Notes: a model not told the origin generated them from the sequence alone. A stretch of DNA of 64,000 nt from Benincasa hispida (GCF_009727055.1 NC_052350.1:15541320-15605319), one strand, 5' to 3'. Counted from the stretch's first letter, positions 35,391 through 46,744 are shown. Translations and numbers: made by a program.

Positions 35391-37880
35391 AGTCCAACCG
35401 CGGGCTATCCTGTAGACCCATACTCCATAGGTGACTTCTAAACATTGTAGCCTTGAGAGCCTTCGTAAATGGGTCAGCAACATTAACATGGCCTGGGTTA
35501 GACTAATCCGTTTCATCTCCTCAACTACTTGAGATATCTTAGGACACATTTTCTTAGACAAAGTGAATCCATGTCTGAATGGCAGTAGGCCCCCCTTGGA
35601 GTCCTGCATCGAGTACTTGAGCAACATCTTGTCAATGTACGATGTTTGAGACAGTGCTAGCACTTTGTTCTTATGATCCCGAAAGATCTGTATACCTAGA
35701 ACAAACTGAGCCTCTCCCAAATCTTTCATTTAGAATTGGGTTGCTAGCCAGTTTATAACTGCAATCAGTAGACCTACATCATTCCCAATGAGTAGGATAT
35801 CGTCTACATACAACACTAAGAAGACTACTAAAGCGTTGATTATCTTTTTATAGACACAAGGTTCATCAACATTTTGGTCAAAGCCATATGACTTGATCGC
35901 AGTATCAAACCGTATATTCCAAGATCGATATGCCTGTTTCAGTCCATAAATGGACCGATTCAGTTTGCAAACCTTTTGCTCTTGACCTTGGGCTATAAAT
36001 CCTTCGGGCTGCACCATATAAATGGTCTCCTCAAGATTGCCATTTAGTAAGGCCGTCTTGACGTCCATTTTCCATATCTCATAATTATAATAAGCTGCAA
36101 TGGACAGGAGGATGCACATCGACTTTAACATGGCAACAGGAAAAAAAGTCTCCTGATAGTCGACTCCCTCTACCTGGGTATAACCCTTTGCCACAAGTCG
36201 AGTCTTGAAGGTTTGTACCTTCCCATCAGCACCCCGTTTGCGCTTGTAGATCCATTTAAAACCTATAGAGTGAACCCCATCAGGCTGATCTACAAGATCC
36301 CATACTGAGTTGAAGTACATCGACTCCATCTCGAGATTTATGGCCTTGACCCATTCATCTCAGTCAAATCCTCCATTGCCTTCTTATAAGACAACGGATC
36401 CTCAACATCGCCATCTGCTACCATAGCAAGGATTTCTGTGAAACCTAGATAGCAAACGGATGGGTTCACAACCCTCCCACTACGTCGAGGTTCCCCTCAA
36501 CTCTTGAGGTGGAACCAACCTACTGGATGAACTCCCATCAACAACTCTTGTTGATGTTAGAAGGCTCTTCAACAACTCTTGTTGAAATTTCAATAGTTTC
36601 CTTGGAAATCTCATGAAACACGACTTTGCTTCGTGGACTGTGCTCCCTTATATGATTCTTCTTTAGGAAAGTAGCGTTTGTTGAAACAAACACTCTATTT
36701 TTATCGGATCATAAAAATAAGCCCCTCGTGTACCTTTGGGGTAGCCTACAAAGAGGCATACACATCGAACGTGGTTCCAACTAATTGGGATTAGCCTCAA
36801 GCACATGTGCATGGCAACCCCAAAAATGGAAGTGATGTAAACTACCTTTATGCCCATTCCACAACTTCCAGAGGTTGTTTCTGGCAACATTCTTAAAAGG
36901 AACAAGTTGAGTATATACACCGCATTCTCCACTGCGAAAACCTAAAACGAGTCTGATAAGGAGCGTAACTCATCATCGAACGAACCATGTCTAACAAGGT
37001 CCTATTTCTCCTCTCCACTACACCATTCTGCTGAGGTGTACCCAGCACTGAGAGTTAGAAAATGATTCCATATTCTATTTAGTCCTGGAATATTGAGTCC
37101 AAAAACTCTCCACCTTGATCCGATCGAAGTGTTTTAATCCTTCTATCTAATGTGTTTTCAACTTTAGCCTTGAACTCTTTGAAATTTTCAAAGGATTTAG
37201 ACTTCCATTGCATAAGATAAACATACCAGTACTTAGAGTAATCATCAGTAAAACTAATAAAATACTCATAGCCACCTCGGGCTCGCACATTCATAGGACC
37301 ACAAAGCTCAGAATGTACTAACTCAAGAGACTCCTTAGCTCTATGACCTTTTCCAGTAAAAGGTCATTTAGTCATCTTACCCTCAAGGCAAGATTCACAC
37401 ACAGGTAAAGAATTTTCTTCTAACTTATTTAGAAGTCTATTCTTCACCAATCTCTCAATCCTATTGAGATTGATGTGTCCTAAACGTAGATGCCAAAGTT
37501 GGGCATTTTCTTTTGGAGAAATTCGTCAATGTTTTGATTGAGTTACGACAGTTCTGAACATTTCAGTATTATGGAGGGAATTAATGGCTAATGGCCTTAG
37601 CACATATAAATTCGATTCCAGATTTGCTGTGTAAATAAAAACACTATCTTTATAAATAAACGCTTTATTCACATCAAAAGAGACAGTATATTTACATTGC
37701 AATAAACACTTTACAGAAATAAGGTTCCTTTTTAGTTCAGGAACAATATATACATCATTTAAAACAAGAAACCTATTCTGTAATGCTAACTGGAGTTCTC
37801 CCACTACCACAGCGGAGATGACATGCCCGATGCCTACTTGCATCGTCATCTCACCAGCCTCCAACTGTCGCCAAGATCTA
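35391..37880 (-). pseudogene. Copia element A: pol remnant with RNase H deleted
   Basis: Minus-strand domains: protease end and pre-integrase at 37864-37526 (EAGEMTMQVGIG, LKRNLISVKCL); integrase zinc finger to core at 37500-37079 (MNVRARGGYEY, DDYSKYWYVYLM, RSDQGGEF); integrase C-terminal part at 36932-36663 (LFVGYPKGTRGAYFY); reverse transcriptase at 36329-35730 (IGFKWIYKRKRGADG, LVAKGYTQVEGVDY, intact YVDDILLIGND); and RT end at 35729-35500 (MKDLGEAQFVLGIQ, LLPFRHG). Around 35498 the frame jumps to NVADPFTKAL, so about 550 bp encoding RNase H (compare element C, 6850-7400) is gone. Stops, for example near 35730, separate the frames. It is better preserved than element C. Confidence 0.9.
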
Positions 37881-38055
37881 ATCCTCTGAAAAGAAGAACA
37901 AACATGGTTAGTAGTGCCGAATCAATTATACAGGAAGAATCATCATTCTCCCCTAAACAAGTTTCAACCACAAGTAAATCACATTTATCTTTATCGGCCT
38001 TGGCCTTAGCCTTGGCTGCTTTCTTCTCTTTCAGATACCGAGGATAGTTCCTCTT

Positions 38056-38883
38056 TTAGTGTCCATCTTGTTTGTAGTGGAAACACTTTCCCTTAGCAAC
38101 TTGTGGACGCCTCCTTAGGGCGACAGGCGGTCGGTTAGCAGGTGCCTTCCCTTTTCCCTTACCACCCTTCTTCTTTTTCCCCTTTGCAGAGTTAGAAGCA
38201 GAAGGTGCAGACTTCTTTCCTGAGGTCAAACCTCTATGGAACATCCTAGAGGATGAAGCAACATTTGCCTCACCCTTCTACCTTTCCTTACTTTTCAGTA
38301 AAGATTGGTATGTCTGTAACTCGTTGAGGAAAGTTATAAGGTTATACTTCACTTTGTTAAGAATCACATTGCTAACAAAGTGCAGGAAGCTCTCCGGCAA
38401 AAAATGCAGGATTATACTAATCTGGCTGCTCTCATTGATCGTAGACCCATTCAACTCCACCAAATTAAAGTGGACCATCATGTTTAGCACATGTTCACGA
38501 ACAGAGGTGCCTTCTTCCATTTTGGAGTTGAATATGTATTTAAAAACCTCATGCATAAGCTGTTCAGACGGTTGTCCAAACATCCCCCGTAGGGACTCCA
38601 TGATTTCACGCGCTATGACCATAGGCTCAGGTTTCTTGGCCAAGACTTCAAAAAGACTTGCCAAGATGTAGGCTCAGGCCTTCTCATTCGCATTTGCCCA
38701 TTGCTCGTATGCCTCCCGAACATTTCAAACGGCATTTGGAGTTGTAATAGGAGGACAAGCCTCCGTGAGAGCGAACATGAGATACTCAATGATTAGGATC
38801 GTCGTGATCATGTGTTTTTATGTTGCGAAATTATCGCCAGTAAGTTTTTTGGCGCTTAACAAAGCTAACGTGGTTGTTGCCAT
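38056..38883 (-). pseudogene. Copia element A: gag
   Basis: The start codon at 38883-38881 gives MATTTLALLSAKKLTGDNF, then a stop. The gag core follows in 38664-38278 (EVLAKKPEPMVIAREIMESL, REHVLNMMVHFN, LNELQTYQSLL). The zinc-knuckle part at 38244-38056 is Lys-rich and reads KCFHYKQDGH, where the second Cys of the CCHC knuckle is replaced by Tyr. Stops and a frameshift split it into three pieces, so gag is not functional. It lies between the leader (38884-40742) and pol. Confidence 0.85.
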
Positions 38884-40742
38884 TTGAAAATGTTGCTGAA
38901 AATACGAACATAACTTTATTAGATTTTGCTAAACCACTTTTAAACCAATCAATTTTGCAAAACAGTTTCAAGTACTCTAAGTTATAGACTTCTATTTTGC
39001 AATGATGCCCCAGTGAGGCAGGACAAACGCTACCGGTGGGGTGTTCAGTTGCCCCTTCGCTGGGATAAGACATTCTCAACCATTAGGTAGAACCAACTCT
39101 TGGAACTGAACCTAACAGCCACCATTTTTCGATCCAGAATCGTTAACCTTTAACTATTCCGCGTAAGTGTAAACCCTTGCTTTCAGTGCCAGAGTCCTGC
39201 CCTAATGCGCTTACCGTAGAGAAATGACATATTAGGACATAAGACTAAGTTACCTTATCCTCTTACAGGAGATCAAATAAAGAAATGCGCAATACTGCCA
39301 TCCTTTAGGGGGACACTCCCAGGGTGCCTCGAGGCGAGGCGCAGTAATGTTATTCAACCTAACAAGGGAGACCGAGGGATATGTTATCACACTTCCCGCT
39401 CCCACTCTCTCCATCCACCTTGATATTGACCTAGGGATATGCTATCGCAAGGCCAAGGATAGATCTCACGGTGTGGACTATTTAGGAGAAACGTGAAAGG
39501 TTTAAGTGAAGAATCTTATGCCTCAAGTACTTCCCACTGAATATTCTACCTAGGGATTCATTAACCTAGACAATCCGACTACTGATTTTAGTCTAAGTCA
39601 TCTTTTTAAACTCTGCTCATAAACAACATTTGTCTATGAATTATAAGCATGTTCAAGTAGTCACATTTAAACACTTTAATGGATTGTCCTTAACTTGCAT
39701 GCATGCATCAAATCTATCTAATTCACCTTTCCAGGTAAATTCCTAGGTAGGGGTGTTACGTTTCCGTCAACTTAAATAACCTAGCCTAGACAGAACCCAC
39801 CTTAGACAAAAGGTCCCTTATAGATAGATTTGCTACACTTTAACCTTTTATTAGCCAATTTAATCCTATTAAACTGATTAAAATATTAAAGGCTTAGGGT
39901 TGCTAATCATATTAGAATCGTGATCTTAGGTCTATGTGATCCAAGTTTTAAACACTTTAAAACCATGAATTAAATCTAAGTGAGCATGCATGACTTTCTT
40001 ATTTCTTTTAGTTCTAATTTCTTTTTAACTTTTAAAAAGAAACAACTAAAAATCCATTGCGTACAACAAGGTGTTTATAACAATTATAAAGTAACCTATG
40101 TGTCATGCTTCATGCAATGTCCGGTCATTACTATACATAACTTTTATATAACACATAATAACCAAGCAAACATGCTGTCATTCACCCTTATACTATAACA
40201 ATTATAATATAAAGATGATGCATGTCGATGCTTTTTATGCATGCATAAATATAACTCTTATATTATATGATGCATGAGAATGCTCTTACATAATTAAATC
40301 ATGTTTCTCTAAATTATAACAATTACAATAAAGAGATGATGCATGACCATTGCATAACCTAAGATGGGATTTACTATATGTACATACCATATGACATATA
40401 ATAAACATACATCGCATGTAAAAATAAAGGATTAATGGACCGAGATGAGCCTTTACAAAAAATAGAAATGAAAAAACTCTATCTATTACATTTTTCATCG
40501 AGCAAACCGGTTCACAGGCAAACCGAGTCTTGAAGTACCAGGAGGTCTTCATCGTGTAGTAAACTCCAACAGGTAGACGATCGTTCAGCGCGCACTGGAC
40601 GATAGAAGCATAAGTAAACGATCGCGTAGACGACGAGGCTACAAAACTTGATCGTCTATGCGATCGTGTAGCGCGACGAGGCTACAAAACTTGATCGTCT
40701 ATGCGATCGTGTAGCACGACGACAGGTAAATGATATACCTTG
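38884..40742 (-). mobile_element. Untranslated leader of copia element A
   Basis: About 1.86 kb upstream of gag with no coding frame. The outer part (about 40200-40742) aligns with the leader of composite D (about 54418-54918) through shared blocks such as GCCTGTGAACCGGTTTGCT and CATGCATCATCTCTTTATTG. The inner part just before gag resembles 1-200 of this window. The 5' end stops at about 40742 against an unrelated LTR half, so its own 5' LTR is lost. CGATCG-type motifs continue in the outer part (40570-40740). Confidence 0.65.
40631..40716. repeat. 43-bp tandem duplication with CGATCG motifs
   Basis: Two consecutive 43-bp units beginning CGACGAGGCTACAAAACTTG, each containing ATCGTCTATGCGATCGTG. 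The second differs only at its last base. Confidence 0.9.
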
Positions 40743-41515
40743 CGTTGTAGTAAGAAGAGTTCATATTAAAACTATAGCTTAAGTTTAATGTGAATGAGAT
40801 TCATATTAAAATTATAGTATATCGGAGGAAATACATTTGAATATGATTTAAATGTGACATTAATTAAATATATAATATTTAATTAATTGATATTAATTAA
40901 TATTTATTAAATTAAATAAAATAAAATAAGATTTAATTTAATATTATATTAAATATAAAAGTTAATTCTCTTGCAGTTGGCAAGGGAGTTAATGTAAATT
41001 GAGGGAGTTATCTCCTCTCCCCTCTCACATGTAATTCACAGAATGTGTCTTTTTGTGATATCCATGAAAGAAGAAAAGTTCTTGAAAATTTTCTCTCAAA
41101 CAATCCATCTCTCAAAATAGTCTTCCCTTCCCAAAATTGAGGAGTCCACAAATCCTTCAATTCTTATTCCGGAGAATAGCAAGGGAGGCACGATAATGGT
41201 GTTCTTGTATGTTGAATTTGAGGGAATTGCTTGTGGAACGAGGTGTTTGTGATAGGGAGGGAATTGCTTCTACATTGAATTCGAGGAATTTTTTCTTGAA
41301 ACGAGGTGTTTGTGATCGGGAGAGGAAAATATTGAAGATTAACTTCAAGGGTTAGTCCTTTTTTTTTTTTTTTTTCTTCTTCTTCTTCTCTAGTAAAAGC
41401 ATGCTTATTCATATTTATGTTTATCTAGTTTTGTATGCTTTCTCTATTTTCACGATTTCTAAAATGAATTTCAAAAGCACACGCGTTCACATACTTCTGT
41501 CGAGGAATTAGATTC
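40743..41515 (+). mobile_element. Truncated LTR, 3' half, plus orientation
   Basis: An AT-rich part leads to GTAAAAGCATGCTTATTCAT and TTTTGTATGCTTTCTCTATT, phrases typical of the 3' ends of this repeat group. An internal duplication of about 78 bp sits at about 41200-41330 (ACGAGGTGTTTGTGAT twice) and a pyrimidine tract at 41358-41391. No coding sequence. It ends where a minus-oriented LTR half begins. Confidence 0.45.
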
Positions 41516-42225
41516 CTTCATCTCGAGCCAATGAGAGAGTGAAGCCTCATTGTTTAAGACTCAAAATCAGTTATAAATGAGCAATTCATCTACTTTCCCT
41601 AATGACGGGAAAGAGAGAATTCCATCTTGTGTAGTTGTGTTCCCAACTCTCTACTCGACAAATCTCCAAAATAGTAGGCTTATTGAGTCAGCTAAAGTCG
41701 TCATTCTCACCCATACAGATCAAGGGATTGCCTCATAGACAAGAGTTCACAACTCACTCAAGATTAAGGTCAAGTCGCATATGGTCATCCTAGTAAAATG
41801 TTAGTCTCTTCAATTAATAGTATTATAAAGAGAAACTAATCATTTCACAATTTGGTCTTGTATAAACTCTTTATATAGGATAGCCCTACTCACATATCTC
41901 TACATAAATAATATGGATCATATTGTCTGTAACATTTACAACTCATGTCATAGTTACAGTCGTATCTTCAGTGTCACTAAGATAAGGCATCCAACGTTAT
42001 CCATATACCACAGGACCTTTTAGGTTATTACTTGAACATGTTCCACTTCTATGTCTACTACATACTCTTCAAGTTACATTAAATAATTTTGGATCTTAGT
42101 TTATTGGATTGAATTAATGCAACCTAAATATCAAATAAAATACTTTTTATTTCATTAAATAAATTATCTGTATTTACAAATTACAAACTACAAGATCCAC
42201 GAGATTTAGAACACTAAATCTAACA
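41516..42225 (-). mobile_element. Truncated LTR, 5' half, minus orientation
   Basis: Read on the minus strand it starts TGTTAGATTTAGTGTTC at 42225 and shows the family block order (GTAGTTTGTAA, TATAAAGAGTTTATACAAG, GATGGAATTCTCTC, TTGGCTCGAGATGAAGG). It stops about 700 bp in, where other copies continue for more than 1 kb. It lies directly against the gag of copia element F. Confidence 0.6.
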
Positions 42226-42571
42226 GGATCTTGATCTGACTAACCGAAATTGGCTATCATTGCTACTAGCTCAACTGTACCTCTCCACCTGCCATCTATA
42301 GCTTTATCTAGCATCCACCATCTCGCTGATCATTTGGCATCATCAAACTGATATCTATATAGTATGAAATCTTTATGGCTAACTGCCACGATCTGGGATC
42401 CTGACATAGTTTTTCATATTTGTTTGTAGGAACTTCCATCAACTCCCTCACACTAGTCTCGTCAGCTATAAGACTAGCCACATTCATTGACAAATACATT
42501 CTGATAATAGAAACTGCTTCTTCATCCAGGTTCTCCTAATCTTCATCTGTCATTTCTTTCGGTATCTCCAA
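42226..42571 (-). pseudogene. Copia element F: gag fragment
   Basis: The minus strand reads EIPKEMTDED, a stop, ENLDEEAVSIIRMYLSMNV and ADETSVRELMEV with NKYEKL. This is the gag pattern D-x-x-A-x-x-x-I-x-x-x-L...E-T-x-x-E-L/M...Y of copia elements. It continues poorly and is cut by the LTR half ending at 42225. A stop and lack of pol show it is dead. It probably belongs to the 5' LTR and primer site at 43391-43757, with a fold-back repeat between. Confidence 0.6.
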
Positions 42572-43345
42572 TATGTAAAATTTTGAAAATTTGTCAAAAT
42601 AGCACATTTAGGTTTTCACTTTACAAAACTAGCACGCTTTTTGAAAACTTGTAAAATAACTTTTTTCGATCCATCTCGGGCGAGATCGACCACCGAGAAT
42701 TAGTTAGATAAACTTTTTCATACTTATTGATTGTTTTGGGCCTTCTCGTACATCTTGCCTAATTATATACCGAGGTTTGCTAATTTTTTTTATATAATCT
42801 TCCCAAATCTTATACCAAATCTTATATTATTTTCAAATTTCTCCAAATTCATTTATGTTTACTAAATATTATATCAAATTATTACATAATTTTTCAAATC
42901 TTTAGTATAATTTATGTTTTCACAATTATATGAATTTCCAAAATTTAAAATGAATTTTCCAATTATCAAAATAGAGTTTTTAAATGGATTCAAATTTTAA
43001 AATTTTGGGAAAGATCAAATTTTTCGAAAAATTAAATAAGATTTGGGATATATATAAAATTTTGATATTAATCCTGTCCGAGATCCCATCAAGAAAGCTC
43101 AAATATATGAATTTTAGTGTTAATTATGCCCGAGATTTCATTGGGAAAGCTCAAATATATAAAATCTCAGTGTTACTTTGTCCGAGATGAACACCGAGAT
43201 GCACATAATCTCAGTGTATAATCTGGCGAGTTATACCAAAAAAGCCTCAAACAATCGATAAGTTGAAAAAAGTTGGTTTTTTTTAACTAAAATCTCGTGG
43301 TTGATCTTGCTCGAGATGAACCGAAAAAAATTGTTTTTGATACCC
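42572..43345. repeat. Fold-back (MITE-like) repeat with CTCGGGCGAGAT motifs
   Basis: Imperfect inverted repeats of about 90 bp: the left arm at about 42662-42760 (CATCTCGGGCGAGATCGACC, TATTGATTGTTTTGGGC) pairs with the right arm at about 43216-43332 (minus strand: CATCTCGAGCAAGATCAACC, TATCGATTGTTTGAGGC). The loop has several CCGAGAT / CTCGG copies (43078, 43130, 43170, 43185). It separates the start of the element F gag-like frame from its continuation. Exact ends and target repeat not resolved. Confidence 0.6.
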
Positions 43346-43390
43346 TCGAAACTTTTTGGCTCTATTAATCTCATGACTCCTAAACCAAAA

Positions 43391-43757
43391 GCTCTAATAC
43401 CGCTTGTTGAAAAGTTATATGAGATATAAAACAAGAAGAGAAACCCTAAACCTTTCGAGAGAGAACAAACAATATTCTCTCAATAATCCATTTATTCAAT
43501 TATTATTATTATTATTTTTTGAAGAGGTATTGTAATTAAAGTGTGGGGTGGGAGAATCGAACCTCAAACCACGAGGTTGATAGTATGAACATTATGCCAG
43601 TTGAACTATAATAGTATGAATATTATTCAATTATTACACATCTCAAATTTTTACCAATTAAATTCTTTCTCTTTTAAAATTCACCTCCAAATGGGTTGGG
43701 TCTTGTGAGGTTTTGGGCTCCAAAAATAGATGGAGTTTTGTCTCCATTTTTCTAACA
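43391..43757 (-). mobile_element. 5' LTR and primer-binding site of copia element F
   Basis: Read on the minus strand the LTR starts TGTTAGAAAAATGG at 43757 and ends ATAACTTTTCAACA at 43405. It is followed at 43404-43391 by AGCGGTATTAGAGC, matching the plant copia primer site complementary to initiator Met tRNA (TGGTATCAGAGC type). It is 353 bp long, of which 131 bp is a SINE plus its target repeat, leaving about 222 bp of original LTR. Confidence 0.75.
43506..43622 (-). mobile_element. tRNA-derived SINE inside the element F LTR
   Basis: The 117-bp body is flanked by an identical 14-bp repeat, TTATTCAATTATTA (43492-43505 and 43623-43636). On the minus strand it has a box A-like TAGTTCAACTGGC (about 43609-43597) and a box B-like GAGGTTCGATTCTCCC (about 43565-43550), with the spacing of a pol III promoter, and ends in an A-rich (AAT)n tail. 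Box A/B plus tail plus long target duplication is diagnostic of a SINE. Confidence 0.85.
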
Positions 43758-44239
43758 ACGTAACAATAATGATACAATTATTTATAGAGGCAATTGAATT
43801 GAGCATGTTCCACTTGTCAATGCATTTTTTATTACAAAATTTATAGATGCATAACACAAGTAAGCATCACCAAAATAATTTAATAAAGCCCACTTTCCCA
43901 TTATCATTGATTTATACTAAATGTGGCCTGAGTTAATTGAGTAGTAATCAACTAAAAGTTGAAAATTCAAGAACTAAAATTAATATTACTAGGATCAAAA
44001 TAAATATTTAAAAAATATTAAAATCAAAATATAAGTATATTAAACCAAAATAAATATTTTANATATATTTATTGGTTAAAAAGATTAGATAATCTGAAAT
44101 AAAATGGTTCAATTATTGTAATCAAAATATTGTATACATTGATCCATCAAACCACAAGTCGCGGAAGAATCTTGTTGTGTATAATTAGAAAAGAATTAAC
44201 CAAAAATTGAAACGAAAGTTATTTTGATATGAAATTCAC
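43758..44239. other. Spacer and 3' flank of the GT31 gene
   Basis: AT-rich, no coding frame. It lies 3' of the minus-strand glycosyltransferase gene, so it should hold its 3' UTR. One undetermined base at about 44062. Confidence 0.5.
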
Positions 44240-45244
44240 CTATGGAATATGGTATAGCTTCGATTGCTTCAAATTCGCAGTGACATTGAAATACGTCAAT
44301 GTACGAATCCATTTCTCCTGATTCTTCAACAGATGGACGGCGATGGTCTCCGGCCAGAGCTCATGAGTACATCCCGTCCACGGCTCCGGGTAATTGTACA
44401 TCGACCACTTCGCATTGAACCGATTCTTCGCACGGCGGCCGTCTCTGATCCATTCCCCAAATACTTTGTCCTCAGGCCCTTCCAAATGCTTCTTAGGGAT
44501 CTCCGATTCTCTGATCCACTCCGCCAAATCCCATGATATCAAATATCCCATTCCCGACATGTAATGAACAAACGGATCCATACTCGGACAAGGAATTACA
44601 TATCCGTAGTACAGATCTTCTCTCGGAAGTGGTCGGAGAGATTCTACCAAGCTGTTGAGTCTGATGTAAGTGTCGTCATCGGCTTTCATCACGTAGTGAT
44701 ACGGCGGATGAGGTCCGCTTCCGCTTCCGCCGTTGCCGTCGCTGTTGTTGAAGATTTCCGGTAGACTGGAGAAGTATGTGTAGGTTTTGCCTTTGTTCAT
44801 ATTCTCTTTGCAATTGAGGATTATAATGTCATCGTACCGCATAATTTCCAAGGCGACGAGAATTTTCTGATCTTCTTTTGTTAAATTGCAGAAGACGAAT
44901 TTCACATCGATTTTAGCGCCGGAAAAGGATTGAGTGCCGTAAATTAGGCGGAGGAAGTGACGACGGTTGTATTGATCGGGAAGAGTGAGAATGCCGATGA
45001 GAATACGGATATCGGTGTCGTTGGAAACAGAGGAATTAAACGAAGAAGAAGAAGAAACAGTACCGGCGGCGACTGAGCATCGACCGAATTTCAAAAGGGC
45101 GTCGAAACGAGCTTCGTTAATGGAGGCTAAAACGCAGAGGAAAAAAATGAAGAAGACTGAAGAGAGAACAAAACGACGTCGGTCGGATTTGGAAGGTGAC
45201 TTCGTAGTTTCCATTTGAAAGAAATGTAGAGGGAAATGAAGCAT
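44240..45244 (-). CDS. Beta-1,3-galactosyltransferase-like protein (GT31)
   Basis: Intact single-exon frame of 334 residues. A short basic N-terminus (KSDRRR) precedes one hydrophobic segment (about 25-41, FVLSSVFFIFFLCVLAS), giving a type II Golgi membrane anchor. A Ser-rich stem (about 62-75) leads to the catalytic domain from about 78 (IRILIGILTLP), with RRHFLRLIYG, KFVFCNL, the metal-binding DxD motif as KADDDTYI (188-194), a YYGYV segment, YMSGMGYLIS (228-237) and EGPEDKVFGEW (255-265). This order fits plant GT31 galactosyl/hexosyltransferases, which move sugar from UDP-sugar to glycoprotein or proteoglycan glycans. The exact acceptor cannot be read from sequence. The start may instead be Met11 (45214), giving 324 residues. 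A Ser codon run and a GNGGSGSG loop (about 171-177) are unusual insertions. Confidence 0.9.
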   Translation of the reverse strand: MLHFPLHFFQMETTKSPSKSDRRRFVLSSVFFIFFLCVLASINEARFDALLKFGRCSVAAGTVSSSSSFNSSVSNDTDIRILIGILTLPDQYNRRHFLRLIYGTQSFSGAKIDVKFVFCNLTKEDQKILVALEIMRYDDIIILNCKENMNKGKTYTYFSSLPEIFNNSDGNGGSGSGPHPPYHYVMKADDDTYIRLNSLVESLRPLPREDLYYGYVIPCPSMDPFVHYMSGMGYLISWDLAEWIRESEIPKKHLEGPEDKVFGEWIRDGRRAKNRFNAKWSMYNYPEPWTGCTHELWPETIAVHLLKNQEKWIRTLTYFNVTANLKQSKLYHIP

Positions 45245-45368
45245 TTGGGAACGGAAAAATGTAATAATAAGGAGAAGAAAGAAAGAGGTGAGAATTTAAG
45301 TATCTTACATTGAAAGCATTTAGTTGTCAATCTCGTGGTTTTAGGACTAACTCTTTTTTGACTTCTTA

Positions 45369-45376
45369 ATTTATAA
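45369..45376 (-). promoter_or_regulatory. Candidate TATA box of the GT31 gene
   Basis: Minus-strand CTTATAAATT about 125-130 bp upstream of the first ATG (45244). Position and sequence fit a core promoter; no other evidence. Confidence 0.45.
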
Positions 45377-45379
45377 GAA

Positions 45380-46744
45380 AAGGGAAACCAAACCAAAATA
45401 CCTCTACTTAAAAATAATAATACCAAACTTTTTCTATCTAGTTAGGTATTATACCATTTTAATCAGAAATACTTAATCACTTTATGTACATTAATAAAAA
45501 TAATAATAATAATTTCAGCACAAAAAATTCCAATTATCTACATTAAAAAAAAATGAAGAGCCTCTGAGTTATAATTTGGTGGCTTTTTTTTAAGGCATTC
45601 TTTTTTGCATATTAAAAGGCAGAAACTTCGCAGAAGCAAAGAAAGCAATAAGCAATATGGAGTGTGCAAGAAAGCGTGAGAGTAATGGCAAAGTGGTGGT
45701 AAATGCAAACGCTATTGGAAGTAGTGGGATGCGTTTACATGCATAAAGTGCTTTTGGTCAAATAAAGGTTTCGTAATTTAGGCACTTTTGCACTTAGCCA
45801 TATAATTAAATTATACAAACAACACCAAATTGTTTACATACTAAGCAAAACCGCTGACTCTCTATTATGGCATTGATTTCACAAGCATTGTTTAATACAA
45901 AATGTTTAGTACTACGAGGATTGTTGAAAATGTTTCCTACTACTTTTATATTCTACATTATTTGTGCATTGATAATTCAATTATATTTACACACAGTCTT
46001 ATTTCAACTGTTTTTCTTCAAATAGGTAAAATTAAGATGGTAGTTGTAATTATATAGTATGGAACAAATAACATAATTTTTAAATTATACTATGTTTGAT
46101 ATATAATAATCTAAGGCATAAAATCTCGTTTATGAAAGTGGAACCCACTTAATTTACTTTTGTGGTTGTTTACTAAATGAAAAGGAGTTGTAGGGTCCAT
46201 GTAATTATATTACTCCTAACTTCGTAATGTGATTACTCCCACATAAGGTAGTAATCTCATTATCTTTACTGAATTCCGTGGGACCCACACAAAAAATTTA
46301 CATACTTTGTCATTCTCTCCAGGGTATTTGAGTTCACGCTTTACTTCACGATCAAAGTTCGCATTATTCGGAAATATGTACTCAATATCCTCTCTTTCCT
46401 CGAAAAAGAAAAAACAAAAGCACACTACTCTTTCATTTGAAGACAAAAAAACTAAGACTTATCAAACTTTATATGCTACTTTTTTCTTCATCCTATCACT
46501 TTAATTTCCCTAAATCTCTCATCTTTTTCTCTGCATTTTTTCGTCAATCACTTTCACTTTTGCTTCAGCTCTAGTTATGTGGCCAAAACAAGACACGTTA
46601 AGTATTTCTCGCTCTAGTTTAAGATTGCAGAATGAGATTATAGTTATTTTTATGGGCTTTCGATCTCGAATTCGAGTTTCAGGTCCTTTATTTCATTAAT
46701 AAATTTCTCTCTTGCTCTCTATTCTGGTCTCGTTCTCACCCATG
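45380..46744. other. Upstream spacer of the GT31 gene, no gene seen
   Basis: Noncoding, AT-rich. A possible old MITE at about 46130-46300 has outer phrases GTGGAACCCAC and GTGGGACCCAC. Frames present here lack recognisable domains. Confidence 0.45.

Noticed and set aside
30770..43757. Pairing the LTR at 30770-31102 with the LTR at 43405-43757 as one element
   Set aside because: The two LTRs differ in sequence at both ends (TATTAAGGAAG...TTTCTAACA versus TGTTAGAAAAATGG...TTTTCAACA), so they belong to different families.
44264..45218. Plus-strand frames within the GT31 gene
   Set aside because: Antisense shadows of a conserved minus-strand coding region.
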